A stretch of 64,000 bases of DNA from Clostridiales bacterium (GCA_029907205.1 JARYMI010000014.1:1-64000); one strand, 5' to 3'; shown: positions 53,100-61,315, numbered from the stretch's first letter. Program-made: numbers and translations. The notes: a model not told the origin generated them from the letters alone.

Positions 53100-53619
53100 T
53101 CCCTCCAGCGAGTAGATATCCGAACGCCGGGCGGCCTCCTTCCCCTCCACCTGCTCTGGACTCATGTATTCGGGAGTTCCGATCATCACCCCGGCGCCCG
53201 TGATGCCTTTCCCCGCCAGCGAACGGGCAATCTCGAATTCCATGATCCGTGCATTTCCGTCCTTGTCGATCATGATATTGCCGGGCTTGAGGTCCCGGTG
53301 CACAACTCCCAGGCGATGAGCCTCAGCCAGCCCTTTGGCCACCTGCTTGGCGATGGCAATCGCCGTTCCCGCATCCAGGCGTCTTGCCTTGTGGATAAAG
53401 CTCTTGAGATCCTCCCCGGACACATACTCCATGGTGATGAAATGTGTCCCCCCGTCCTCCATGAGTTCGTACATCCGGCCGACGACCGGATTCCGGAAAT
53501 TCCGATTCATGGCCACGAACAGCCTTCTCCGGAATTGCTGGCAGGGGCTCGGCACATTCGCTGCAGAACTTGGCGGTTTCCGGGTTCTCTGTCCGGCATT
53601 TCGGGCACTTCGCAGCCAC
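53097..53619 (-). pseudogene. zinc-ribbon Ser/Thr protein kinase, broken
   Basis: On the minus strand a start at 53619 gives a zinc ribbon (AKCPKCRTENPETAKFCSEC). The frame then shifts, and a different frame continues in the kinase C-lobe: HFITMEYVSGEDLKSFI, HRDLKPGNIMIDKDG, GTPEYMSPEQVEGKEAARRSDIY. Most of the N-lobe (glycine loop, catalytic Lys) is deleted. The DFG motif reads EFE (IMEFEIARSL). The protein stops after SDIYSLEG at the junction with the inverted repeat. Deletion, frameshift, DFG loss and truncation make it a pseudogene of a PknB-type kinase. Confidence 0.85.
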
Positions 53620-53835
53620 TTGTCGTCCCTTTTATAAGGTGTGGCTGAAGGCTATCAAGGAATTGGGAGGTTAGTCAACTGAAAACAGACCTCTTCCTTG
53701 GTACGTCATTATCACCAGCTTGGATTAAAGCCGCCAAAGGAGAAGCAAACTTTTCGCGGGAGAGGTATCTCCAGATATGGGCTCTTCATGAAGGGCGAGC
53801 CCTTCAAAATCACACAACCCCCCTTCATTTCAAAG
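53620..53835. other. intergenic stretch left of the IS
   Basis: No gene recognised. It separates the kinase pseudogene from the left end of the insertion sequence and ends with the left copy of the 9-base target duplication (53827-53835). Confidence 0.5.
53827..53835 (+). repeat. target-site duplication, left copy
   Basis: atttcaaag, identical to 55722-55730 on the other side of the IS; nine bases fits IS4-type duplications. Confidence 0.9.
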
Positions 53836-53940
53836 CAGCGATTCCGCAACTCAGATTTTAGGTAGTAAGGATTTCCTCCGAGGGGTCTCTAAAAGTCACT
53901 CCCGATTCTGCCTGAGCAAATTCGCATTCGATAATTTCGC

Positions 53941-53982
53941 TTGACATTCAGTATTATCTTGTATATTATAATAAACAAGATA
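53941..53982 (+). promoter_or_regulatory. IS promoter with overlapping palindromic operator
   Basis: TTGACA (53941-53946), 17-base spacer, TATTAT (53964-53969). An 8-bp inverted repeat, tatcttgt (53955-53962) and acaagata (53975-53982), brackets the -10 element and could bind a repressor. The ribosome site taggaggt follows, then the ATG at 53994. Confidence 0.65.
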
Positions 53983-53993
53983 GGAGGTCACCA

Positions 53994-54317
53994 ATGTACC
54001 GCTCTCAAATGTCCCCCCAAGAGCGCTCCTTCCGCTCCCGTCTCAGACCGCTGATTAGCTACCAGGAGTTTCTCAAAGGCTCCTTAACCCTCAGGAAGCA
54101 GCGCTGTGGAAAACCGAACTGTAAATGCGCCAAAACCCGCTATCGCCATCTTTGCCTGTATCTGACTCGATCCCGAGACGGCCAAGCAGAGCAGCTGTTC
54201 ATTCCCAGGGACAAGGAGCCGTTGGTCAGACAATGGGTGAAGAACTATCGGGATGCCCAGGAGCTGATGGAGAAAATCTCTTCTCTTTACTGGGACAAGT
54301 TGAAAAGAAAGGACTGA
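53994..54317 (+). CDS. DUF6788-like accessory protein of the IS
   Basis: 107-residue basic protein. The core TLRKQRCGKPNCKCAKTRYRHLCLYLTRSRDGQ is the short cysteine-containing motif of DUF6788 proteins, which accompany transposases of this type. A C-terminal helix (PLVRQWVKNYRDAQELMEKISSLYW) follows. It has an excellent ribosome site (taggaggt). The stop TGA (54315-54317) lies in the same frame as the transposase, whose GTG start is 9 codons further on with no other stop between. A read-through fusion is therefore possible. The role, DNA binding or regulation, is unproven. Confidence 0.8.
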   Translation: MYRSQMSPQERSFRSRLRPLISYQEFLKGSLTLRKQRCGKPNCKCAKTRYRHLCLYLTRSRDGQAEQLFIPRDKEPLVRQWVKNYRDAQELMEKISSLYWDKLKRKD

Positions 54318-54344
54318 ACGATTCTCCGGCGGTTTCTGGCTTAT

Positions 54345-55541
54345 GTGGAGCGAGTGTATCAGTTCCAGAATTGTCTTTCTCGGGTGAAGGATCAGCGGTT
54401 GCGGCCTCAGATTCCCGCCGCGACGATCTTTTTCTCTGTCGTAGTGATGATGGCGACCCGGCTGGGGAGTCTGAACGCCTTAGAGCAGGAGAAGGGCAAT
54501 CTGTTCTGGAGGAAGTGGCTGAAACGTCCGTTGCCGAGCGCAGATACGATGGGACGGGGGTTTTCGCGGATGGACCTGGAGGCGATCCGCTCTTCTCTGC
54601 GCCATGTCTACCTCCGGCTGAAAAGGAACAAGGCCATTCCCAAGACCTCCGGGTTCCATGCGCTGGTGCTGGATGGCCATGAATCCAGCGCCTCGTATCT
54701 GCGCTGCTGTCCGGGGTGTTTACAAAGGACCGTCCATACTCAGGGGGCCGATCGCACTCAGTACTATCACCGCAACGTGGTGGCCATGCTTCTGGGGGAG
54801 CCGTTCCCGATTCTTCTGGATGTGGAAGAGCTGCGGCCGGGAGAGGACGAGGTGGCGGCCACCCGGCTGAGCCGGCGGGTGTTGAAGCGTTATCCCCGGG
54901 CTTTTAAGCTGGCGGTGGTCGACGGGCTGTATCTGCGGGCGAATTTTTTTCAGCTATTTTTAGAGCATGGCAAAGACATCATCGCGGTGTTAAAAGATGA
55001 AAACCGGGATTTGCTCGAGGATGCGCGGGCGCTTTTTCCATTAGAGAACGCATCCGTGGAGGACGACGGGAAGACACGACGGCAGGTCTGGGACATTGAG
55101 GGGTTTGAGTCTTGGGAGAGCTTAGGAAGAGAGATTCGGGTGGTCCGCTCGGTGGAGACACGAAGCTTTCGCCGCCAACTCACCGGACAGGCCGAGCAAC
55201 AGACATCGGAATGGATCTGGGCGACGACGCTCTCCCGGGAGAAAGCCTCCACCTCCGCGGTTGTCCGTCTTGGCCATCTCCGCTGGCGCATCGAGAATCG
55301 AGCTCTCAACGAGATGGTCATTTCTTGGTCTGCCGACCATGTCTACCGCCATCATCCTACAGCCATCACGGCCTTCTGGCTGACTTTGATGTTGGTGCTC
55401 AATCTGTTCCGGGCGTTCCTCTTCCTGAATATCAAGCCCTGCCGCAGAGCCGGGCATAGCCAGCTTTACTTTGCCCGACTTCTCTTTTCCGACCTTTGCC
55501 GGGAGAACTCCTCGAACATCCCTGCCGAACTGTCTCCCTAA
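54345..55541 (+). CDS. DDE transposase (IS4-like superfamily)
   Basis: 398-residue RNase H-fold transposase. The probable catalytic triad is D110 (ALVLDGHES), D193 (AVVDGLYLRANFF) and E317 (HLRWRIENRALNEM), the last in the R-W-x-I-E context of IS4-type enzymes. A zinc-like CCPGC motif follows the first Asp (residues 121-125). It starts with GTG. Full length and uninterrupted, between matched inverted repeats, so probably active. It lies downstream of the DUF6788-like gene in the same frame. Confidence 0.9.
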   Translation: MERVYQFQNCLSRVKDQRLRPQIPAATIFFSVVVMMATRLGSLNALEQEKGNLFWRKWLKRPLPSADTMGRGFSRMDLEAIRSSLRHVYLRLKRNKAIPKTSGFHALVLDGHESSASYLRCCPGCLQRTVHTQGADRTQYYHRNVVAMLLGEPFPILLDVEELRPGEDEVAATRLSRRVLKRYPRAFKLAVVDGLYLRANFFQLFLEHGKDIIAVLKDENRDLLEDARALFPLENASVEDDGKTRRQVWDIEGFESWESLGREIRVVRSVETRSFRRQLTGQAEQQTSEWIWATTLSREKASTSAVVRLGHLRWRIENRALNEMVISWSADHVYRHHPTAITAFWLTLMLVLNLFRAFLFLNIKPCRRAGHSQLYFARLLFSDLCRENSSNIPAELSP

Positions 55542-55705
55542 GCCCAAGACCGTAAGAGGAATAGATAAAGTTCAAAAGCAGAGGTGCTTTCTTTGGCTAA
55601 AAAGACCTCAATTTAGCCATGAGAACTGAGTTCCCGGCCCCCTAAGCGAATCTCTTCTCATGGAAAAAGAACTGTTCTCTGGCCAGCACAGGCTTTCTTG
55701 GCTGA

Positions 55706-55721
55706 AGTTGCGGAATCGCTG
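55706..55721 (-). repeat. right terminal inverted repeat of the IS
   Basis: agttgcggaatcgctg, exact reverse complement of 53836-53851, followed by the right target duplication at 55722-55730. Confidence 0.92.
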
Positions 55722-55783
55722 ATTTCAAAGGCTTCTTGTTGATATCATGGCAGCCGTTGTGCTATAGGAGAACATATCGGGCT

Positions 55784-56125
55784 ATGAAGATCGTCGAGAC
55801 ATCGATCACCTTAGATGAGCTCAAGACCATGGCAGGCGACCGCTTTGGAGACCTCGTCAAGGCCGTGGTCGATGTCGCCACAGGCGTTATGGCCATAGAT
55901 GGAGAACTCCACGCGGACGAAGAGGCCCTTCTCCTCGAACAGGGTTCTCGCCAGGCCGATCTATGGGGGATTAACATCTATCCGGGACTCGCTGGCAAAG
56001 ACAGAATCGAGTTCGATTCGATTATCAACATCAGGCCTTCCCAGGGCAACCGCTCTCGTGGGGTGGACGATCCGGTCATCAGGGAGAAGATTTTTCAAAT
56101 TGTGGCCCGGTTGGTGAAAGAATGA
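55784..56125 (+). CDS. DUF5674 family protein
   Basis: 113-residue protein matching the DUF5674 pattern: ITLDELKTMAGDRFGDLVKAVVDVATGVMAIDGELHADEEALLLEQGS then LWGINIYPGL, INIRPSQGNRSRGVDDP, and a helical end. Function is unknown. ATG at 55784 (MKIVETSITL) is chosen; the longer frame from a TTG at 55736 would begin inside the IS flank. Its stop overlaps the start of the following gene by 4 bases. DUF5674 genes are often found with such a small partner, suggesting a two-protein module. Confidence 0.82.
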   Translation: MKIVETSITLDELKTMAGDRFGDLVKAVVDVATGVMAIDGELHADEEALLLEQGSRQADLWGINIYPGLAGKDRIEFDSIINIRPSQGNRSRGVDDPVIREKIFQIVARLVKE

Positions 56126-56457
56126 GCTACCAGCATGAGTCCCTGGCCTCTGGGCGCTGGAGGAGTCTTTCGTTAATCGAACAGCTGGCAAATATCGGAA
56201 GTGAGGTAGAGCGGGCCCTGAACTGGCGTGTTAAAGGTCATCCAACGTACAGTCAGCGAGCCCTTGAGCGGGCGCTTGAGCTGATCGGTCTGACCGTTGA
56301 GGACCCGCGTCACAGGAAGCGGCTGAAAGAGATCACCCGCCTGCGTGAGGCAATTCTCGACTATTTCTTGGGAGAAAATCTTTACCAGTCGAGCGACGCT
56401 CTATGGCGGAAATATTTCTATGCCTTTGGATACGCGGCACGGTCAAGAATAAATTAG
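56122..56457 (+). CDS. small conserved helical protein, partner of DUF5674
   Basis: 111-residue all-helical protein (LSLIEQLANIGSEVERALNWRVKG, SQRALERALELIGLTVEDPRHRKRLKEITRLREAILDYFLG, WRKYFYAFGYAARSRIN). I recall similar conserved proteins of unknown function in many bacteria and archaea, but none has an assigned activity. It is coupled to DUF5674 by an ATGA overlap. The first helices and charged surface resemble HEPN-like bundles, but the RxxxxH motif is absent. IS91-like debris begins immediately after its stop. Confidence 0.75.
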   Translation: MSYQHESLASGRWRSLSLIEQLANIGSEVERALNWRVKGHPTYSQRALERALELIGLTVEDPRHRKRLKEITRLREAILDYFLGENLYQSSDALWRKYFYAFGYAARSRIN

Positions 56458-56895
56458 AGTCGCAGCCGTCGAGTTTGGCAGGATATCGAATCCCGCGGGG
56501 GGTTCCGGCTATCCCTTCCCAGGGCTGGGCCGAGATGATCAGAAAAGTCTATGAGGTAAATCCCTTGACCTGTCCCCAATGCCAGGGAGAGATGCGCATC
56601 ATAGCTTTCCTCACCGACTATGCCGTCGTGGACCGCATCATTAACCACCTCAACCTGACCTTTGTCGCCGAGAGGCCTCCTCCGCCGCATATCGCCCACC
56701 AGGAACTCTTGATGGCCAGCGAGGCCCCCACTGAATATTATTCATCATTCTCTCTTTGACCGGGAGCAGACGCCTGATTGATTTCCGACACTTTTTAGCT
56801 TATTCGCGGTTTCCTGTCTTCTTTCCGCTGGTTTCAGCTCAACTTGACATCTGATGATGCCCCGATTTTTCATTCCCAACGATGGCATGAGGCAA
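56455..56895 (+). pseudogene. IS91-like transposase C-terminal fragment, copy B
   Basis: A coding remnant runs to a stop at 56757-56759: GYRIPRGVPAIPSQGWAEMIRKVYEVNPLTCPQCQGEMRIIAFLTDYAVVDRIINHLNLTF. CPxCxGxMRIIAF followed by an Asp-rich helix and NHLxL is the C-terminus of Y2-type IS91/IS801 transposases. The catalytic tyrosines and the rest of the protein are absent. Homology to copy A continues past the stop to about 56895. The frame overlaps the preceding small gene only in its spurious N-terminal part. Confidence 0.8.
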
Positions 56896-57060
56896 AGTTG
56901 GCGTAGGAATACTCATTTCGCTGGCCCAACACAAAAACGAATTTCTTTAACGCAGACGTCGACTCTGCAGTGGTTATACAACGACTTCTTCTCCTTGACA
57001 ATTTTACCAATGCGGATTATATTCCTAATTGGTTAAACTAATTAGGAGAAATGTCCTCGG
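56760..57060. other. 301-base region: IS91-like tail then ATPase promoter
   Basis: The first part (to about 56895) is the non-coding tail of the IS91-like fragment. From about 56990 it holds the promoter and palindrome described separately. No coding frame of good character was seen. Confidence 0.6.
56995..57046 (+). promoter_or_regulatory. strong sigma-70 promoter and palindrome overlapping the RBS of the ATPase gene
   Basis: TTGACA (56995-57000), 17-base spacer, TATATT (57018-57023). An inverted repeat cctaatt (57024-57030) / aattagg (57040-57046) starts right after the -10 and its 3' arm runs into the aggag ribosome site (57044-57048). It could be an operator or an RNA stem hiding the ribosome site. 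Confidence 0.7.
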
Positions 57061-58221
57061 ATGCAGAAGATCAAAAGAATGCTGAATATCGTTCTTCCTA
57101 AGAGTCAGTCGGCGTTCTTATGGGGACCAAGGAAAATAGGGAAATCGACTTATCTCAGAGATGCCTTTTCAGAAAGTCTTTATTATGATTTTCTTAAAAC
57201 AGATATGGCTCTGGAGTTCATTAAGAGGCCTTCGCTGCTGCGCGAGCAACTTTTAGCTAAGGACGCATATTTTCTCAAACACCCCATCATCCTTGATGAG
57301 GTTCAGAAGGTTCCTCAGATATTGGATGAGGTTCATTGGCTGATTGAAAATAAAAAATTGAATTTTATCCTTTGCGGTTCGAGCGCTCGGAAATTAAAGA
57401 GGGGAAAAGCAAATCTTCTTGGAGGTCGGGCTTGGCGATACGAAATGTTTCCTCTGGTGACGGAAGAGCTGAAAGATATCAACCTGTTAAGAGTCTTGAA
57501 TCGGGGGATGATCCCCGATCATTATCTGAGAGATGATTACGAAAAGTCCTTGAGGGGCTATGTTCAAGATTATCTGAAAGAGGAAGTTTTTGCAGAAGGA
57601 TTAACTCGAAATATTCCTGCCTTCGCCAGGTTTTTTGATACCGTTGGATACACGCATGGGGAGTTGACAAATTTTTCCAATATAGCCCGCGACTGTGGTG
57701 TTGATGCAAAAACGATAAGAGAATATTACCAGATACTCGAAGATACGCTGCTCGGTCGAATGGTAGAGCCTTTCAAAAAGAGACAATCACGCCAAATTAT
57801 CATTAAAACCCCCAAATTCTATCTTTTTGATGTGGGCGTGGCAGGTGCTATTGTTAAACGACATTTGTCAGAAGAAAGAGGAGAAGCGTTTGGTAGAGCA
57901 TTCGAACATTTCATTTTCATGGAAATAGTCGCTCATGCTTCTTATAGCGAACTAAACTACGCTATCCAATACTGGAGAACAAAATCTCGGCTAGAAGTGG
58001 ACTTCATTCTGGGAGGAGGAGAGGTTTCTATTGAAGTCAAAGGACAAAGTCATGTTGAAAATAGGGATCTTCGGCCGTTAGCAGCTTTTATGGACGAATA
58101 CCGACCAAATAAAGCTCTCGTTGTTTGCAATGAAAGGGAAGAGCGAGTCGTTGGGAAGATTAAAATTTTACCGTGGGGAAGATTCCTGGAGGAACTATGG
58201 GGAGGCAGGATTATCAGCTAA
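57061..58221 (+). CDS. AAA (AAA_14) ATPase with DUF4143 domain
   Basis: 386-residue protein. Walker A is GPRKIGKST (residues 22-30), Walker B HPIILDEVQ, a sensor-like LNFILCGSSARKL and an Arg-finger-like GGRAWRYEMFPL. A winged-helix-like part (FSNIARDCGVDAKTIREYYQILEDT) and the DUF4143 nuclease-like C-terminus (YAIQYWRTKSRLEVDFILGGGEVSIEVKGQ) follow; E-V-D-F and I-E-V-K recall the PD-(D/E)xK core. Such proteins are common in accessory DNA and their function is unknown. Full length, with its own promoter, among decayed genes. Confidence 0.88.
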   Translation: MQKIKRMLNIVLPKSQSAFLWGPRKIGKSTYLRDAFSESLYYDFLKTDMALEFIKRPSLLREQLLAKDAYFLKHPIILDEVQKVPQILDEVHWLIENKKLNFILCGSSARKLKRGKANLLGGRAWRYEMFPLVTEELKDINLLRVLNRGMIPDHYLRDDYEKSLRGYVQDYLKEEVFAEGLTRNIPAFARFFDTVGYTHGELTNFSNIARDCGVDAKTIREYYQILEDTLLGRMVEPFKKRQSRQIIIKTPKFYLFDVGVAGAIVKRHLSEERGEAFGRAFEHFIFMEIVAHASYSELNYAIQYWRTKSRLEVDFILGGGEVSIEVKGQSHVENRDLRPLAAFMDEYRPNKALVVCNEREERVVGKIKILPWGRFLEELWGGRIIS

Positions 58222-58390
58222 GGACCTGAGGAATCCTAGGGAGGTGAGTTGCAGTAGAATCAAGACATCAAGATGACGGGCGATGCAGAACTTGAACCTG
58301 TGATTTCTGCCATGTGTGGGTTGCGCAAAAAGTGAAGAAAAATGCTGGTGATGTAACTTCATCGCTCTTCAATCAATTTCGGTATGATAG

Positions 58391-58603
58391 TTGGCAGAGG
58401 AAGAACAGTCCAGCAAACTGGAGGAAGCCCATAAGAAGGGAATCATCCACCAAGACATCAAGAGCGCCAACATCATGGTGACGGAGAAGGGCCCAGCGAA
58501 GATCATAGATTTCTCCCCTGTCCCGCCGAAGAATCTTTCCAGCTTCGGCCGAAGATTGGCCGCTCTCCCTAACTTCACCACCTCGCCTTTCTCATCCAGC
58601 TAG
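58391..58603 (+). pseudogene. Ser/Thr protein kinase C-lobe fragment
   Basis: A short open frame reads [20 protein letters not shown] then [17 protein letters not shown], the catalytic-loop and DFG region of a PknB-like kinase, with HRD changed to HQD and DFG to DFS. The sequence on either side is not kinase. It is a separate relic from the one at 53097-53619, since the catalytic-loop sequence differs. The surrounding gap (58222-58677) contains no other recognisable gene. Confidence 0.75.
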
Positions 58604-58677
58604 GAGGTGCATAACGTCATCATGTAATCTCATGTTTTCTTAAAAGGCTGCCGAGACTCTTAGCTTATCGATATAGA

Positions 58678-59795
58678 TTATTGATAGGGGAGATGCTTCC
58701 TCGAAACGTCGAACCCATCGCCCTCTGTCAGAGGTAAAGTGGGGTTCCCAATTCTCTTAATTTTATAATCCCTTTCCAAGAAGCGCATGTCACAGATTTC
58801 AAGATAATCAAACCTGTCCCCCAGGCAAAAAAGAAGGGTTCCCCGAACTTTGAAACGGTCGCCGAAGGTGAAGCAGCAGTTGCACCTGGCCATGATGGGA
58901 TCAAGCGTTTTGAAAATTTCGTACCTTAGACCATAATGGTCTTTCCCAGAGCTATCAAAAAGGGAAAGGCCGACTTCAATGCCTTCGCTGCCTAAGTCAT
59001 CGAACTTTTCATGAGCCCGGGCAAGGGCAATAACCTTTATCCCGTCCCAATTCCAGCCGACACCGAGGGCGGTTTTCATCCTGTCACGGCGATGCTGAGT
59101 ATGAATACCACTCTTAAAAGAACCGATTTTCTCACCTGTGCTGCTGAAGATATCGATAACACCGTGTTTGTCCCCGTGGATAATGACCTCCGCCCGGGAG
59201 TCACCAACGATATCATCTGCGGTCAGTGCATCATTGCTGGAGAACCCAGCCTGAAAGGAACCTTTTTTCGATCCAGCGTGGCTAAAAATATCGACAACAC
59301 CGTTTTTATCGCCGGCAATGATAATTTCATCTTTTCCATCTCCGTCGACATCATTTATGGCAAGTCCGTCTCCGCTAGTATAGTTTCCGTTGAACGAAGA
59401 GATGACAGTGCCTTGCTGGGTGAAAACCTTAACCATATGGTTTCCATCATGGGCGATTACTATTTCCTCCAGGCCATCGCCGTTCACATCCCCAACGGCG
59501 AACCCATCTCCCCTGGTGAAATTTCCGTCAAAGGAGTGTATCCTTTTTGCGTTTTCATCATATATATCCACCTTACCGTGCTTGTCCCCTGCAAGAAAGT
59601 AAGAACCTTGTTTGAAAAAGATCTTGGCCTGTTTCTTTGAAATGACTTTTTGAAGCTTTTGAGTGATGCCCGAACCTGTTCCTACCCCGGCTTTCTCCTC
59701 TGAAACGAAGCTGTTGTCTTTCTTAAAGGGCTGCCCATCAGACAGGTTGTGAAAAGAAGCGATATCATGATTAGCCAGACCTTAACCATTTCCAT
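58678..59795 (-). pseudogene. VCBS/FG-GAP repeat secreted protein with an apparent frameshift
   Basis: Minus strand. A start at 59795 encodes a signal peptide (MVKVWLIMISLLFTTCLMGS) whose frame stops at 59682. The frame shifted by two bases is open across the same region and continues as KQAKIFFKQGSYFLAGDKHGKVDIYD, then at least four FG-GAP-like repeats (FAVGDVNGDGLEEIVIAHD, INDVDGDGKDEIIIAGDKNGVVDIF). A C-terminal domain of unknown type follows. One indel near 59685-59760 explains both frames, so the gene is either recently broken or carries a sequence error. The N-DxDGDGxxEI motifs suggest calcium-binding beta-propeller blades. Export is inferred from the signal peptide. Confidence 0.72.
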
Positions 59796-60029
59796 TACCT
59801 GCTCTTTTTTGGGATATGGGTTAGATTACAAGCGGGAAACCATGAATGTCAAGGCGGCGAAGGCTCTGTGACGAAAAGCGGGGCAATTATGATGAACCCG
59901 CCCGCCAAAAAGTTGGTAAATATTATGGGCTTCTGACGAGCTGAAAAAGCCCTCTCATAGGGGAAGAACGGCAGAGGATTATTTTGGCCTGCTTCATCCC
60001 CACTTTTCGTTATCGAGCTCACGAAAGGC

Positions 60030-60059
60030 TTGACAGGCGCCAACGCTGCGACTTATTAT
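60030..60059 (+). promoter_or_regulatory. sigma-70 promoter for the FecR-domain gene
   Basis: TTGACA (60030-60035), 18-base spacer, TATTAT (60054-60059), 32 bases before the ATG at 60091, with ribosome site ggagagg between. Confidence 0.6.
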
Positions 60060-60090
60060 CTCAGAGGGTGAGCGGAGAGGAAAAGCAAGA

Positions 60091-61308
60091 ATGATGACGG
60101 GACTCTCATCTGGCCGGCGCACCAGAAAAACGAAATTTTTAGCCATGAGAAGGATCATGTTCTATATCCTGCTTTTCCTTTGTGTGCTGTCATTACGGGA
60201 GATTCTCATCGCCGAGGATTGCGCTTTGCAAAATATCTTCTTCCCGCTGGGTGAGGGCTTCACCTGGACCTACACGGGAGTATCGAACGGGCTTTCGATC
60301 AGCTCCAAGGTCACCTGCACGATGAGCAGGACTTCTCCTTTCTCCGGCCAGCTCCTCGAAGAATTTACGGGGTTCCCCACTCCCCTGACCCATACAACCC
60401 TCATCAAGGTCGAAAAAGGGGCGGTATATTCTACGGAACCTACCAAGAGGATGCAGGCGCAGAATCTGGGCCTCAGCGGAAGCGTTTCCGACACTTCGGG
60501 CCAATTCCAGCTTTACCTTCCGGCCATGGATCAAGTGGCCCAGGGAGTGGCCTGGAGTCGCACGGGTCATCATCTCTATTCGACTGACACGCCGCTCGGA
60601 GCGGCCGCCGTCAAGGGGACTTATCAGCAGGACAACATGGCCCACGTCATCGGAACCGAAAGGATTTCGGCCGCGGGCACTTTCACCGCGCTCAAGGTCC
60701 AGGCATCCTATGACATTCAAGCCCCGGGCTACCGGGCGTCCTATGTGTTCATCCGGTGGTATGCTCCGGCTGTCGGATTGGTCAAGGAGATGACCGCCGA
60801 CGGCACGACCGTCAAAGAGCTGACGGCCTTCCAGGTGACGCCTTGTTGCGGGTTTGTCGTTCTTTCCGCAGATGGGAACGCGCGCATCAACGACAGGCCC
60901 GCAGCCTCGGGCATGGGAGGTGCAAAGGAGGCTCATCTGGCGGTTCCCGCAGGAAGCTCGATGACCCTGGCCCTGGGTGACGGTTCGCTTCTTAAGCTCA
61001 GCAACGGAGTCGATGCCCAGATGTCTGTCTTATGCCCAAATACGGCTCAGGAAAAGACGACCATCGACATTATTCGTGGGGCGATTCGGGCTACGATCAT
61101 CGAAACGCTCACTCCCAGCCCCAAGATGGAGATCCGCACGCCCACCTGCGCCGTCGGCGTGCGCGGGACAGAATTCGACCTGGAAGTCAAAGAAGAGGCT
61201 GGCCGCGTTCAGACCATCGTCCATGTCCTGAGCGGCACCGTCTCGGTCCGTCCCAAGGGCGCGGATCAAGATGTCATTCTTCAGGCCGGCGCCCGTCAGA
61301 TATTTTGA
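60091..61308 (+). CDS. secreted FecR-domain protein
   Basis: 405-residue exported protein. After a basic N-terminus lies a signal peptide (IMFYILLFLCVLSLREILIAEDC). The middle (residues 50-270) is beta-rich without a named family (FFPLGEGFTWTYTGVSNGLSISSKVTC, YVFIRWYAPAVGLVKEMTADGT). The C-terminal 125 residues carry a FecR fold: LAVPAGSSMTLALGDGSLLKLSNG, IDIIRGAIRATI, and IRTPTCAVGVRGTEFDLEV, the hallmark xTPxxxxxVRGTxF motif. Such non-membrane FecR proteins are thought to act as periplasmic sensors or binding modules. IS91-like debris (copy C) begins just after its stop. Confidence 0.85.
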   Translation: MMTGLSSGRRTRKTKFLAMRRIMFYILLFLCVLSLREILIAEDCALQNIFFPLGEGFTWTYTGVSNGLSISSKVTCTMSRTSPFSGQLLEEFTGFPTPLTHTTLIKVEKGAVYSTEPTKRMQAQNLGLSGSVSDTSGQFQLYLPAMDQVAQGVAWSRTGHHLYSTDTPLGAAAVKGTYQQDNMAHVIGTERISAAGTFTALKVQASYDIQAPGYRASYVFIRWYAPAVGLVKEMTADGTTVKELTAFQVTPCCGFVVLSADGNARINDRPAASGMGGAKEAHLAVPAGSSMTLALGDGSLLKLSNGVDAQMSVLCPNTAQEKTTIDIIRGAIRATIIETLTPSPKMEIRTPTCAVGVRGTEFDLEVKEEAGRVQTIVHVLSGTVSVRPKGADQDVILQAGARQIF

Positions 61309-61315
61309 GCAGTCA

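Larger units (their letters stand above)
53836..55721 (+). mobile_element. complete insertion sequence (DDE transposase, IS4-like) with TIRs and TSD
   Basis: 1886-bp element bounded by perfect 16-bp inverted repeats: cagcgattccgcaact at 53836-53851 and its complement at 55706-55721. It is flanked by an exact 9-bp direct duplication, atttcaaag, at 53827-53835 and 55722-55730. It carries two plus-strand genes, a DUF6788-like small protein and a DDE transposase, with an internal promoter. Intact ends, intact genes and a perfect target duplication indicate recent transposition in a region otherwise full of decayed elements. The precise IS family is inferred from motifs. Confidence 0.93.

Noticed and set aside
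52796-53203. 135-residue plus-strand frame
   Set aside because: Only a short internal part matches the inverted lipoprotein-like repeat; the rest is arginine-rich translation of non-coding DNA and of the antisense kinase relic.
52911-53648. 245-residue plus-strand frame
   Set aside because: Mostly antisense to the kinase pseudogene; no family resemblance.
56403-56759. Full 118-residue frame as an intact gene
   Set aside because: The first part overlaps the real small gene in another frame; only the residues after about 56455 are transposase-like, and they are a C-terminal fragment.
59011-59640. 209-residue plus-strand frame
   Set aside because: Antisense to the FG-GAP repeats, which supply the open frame.
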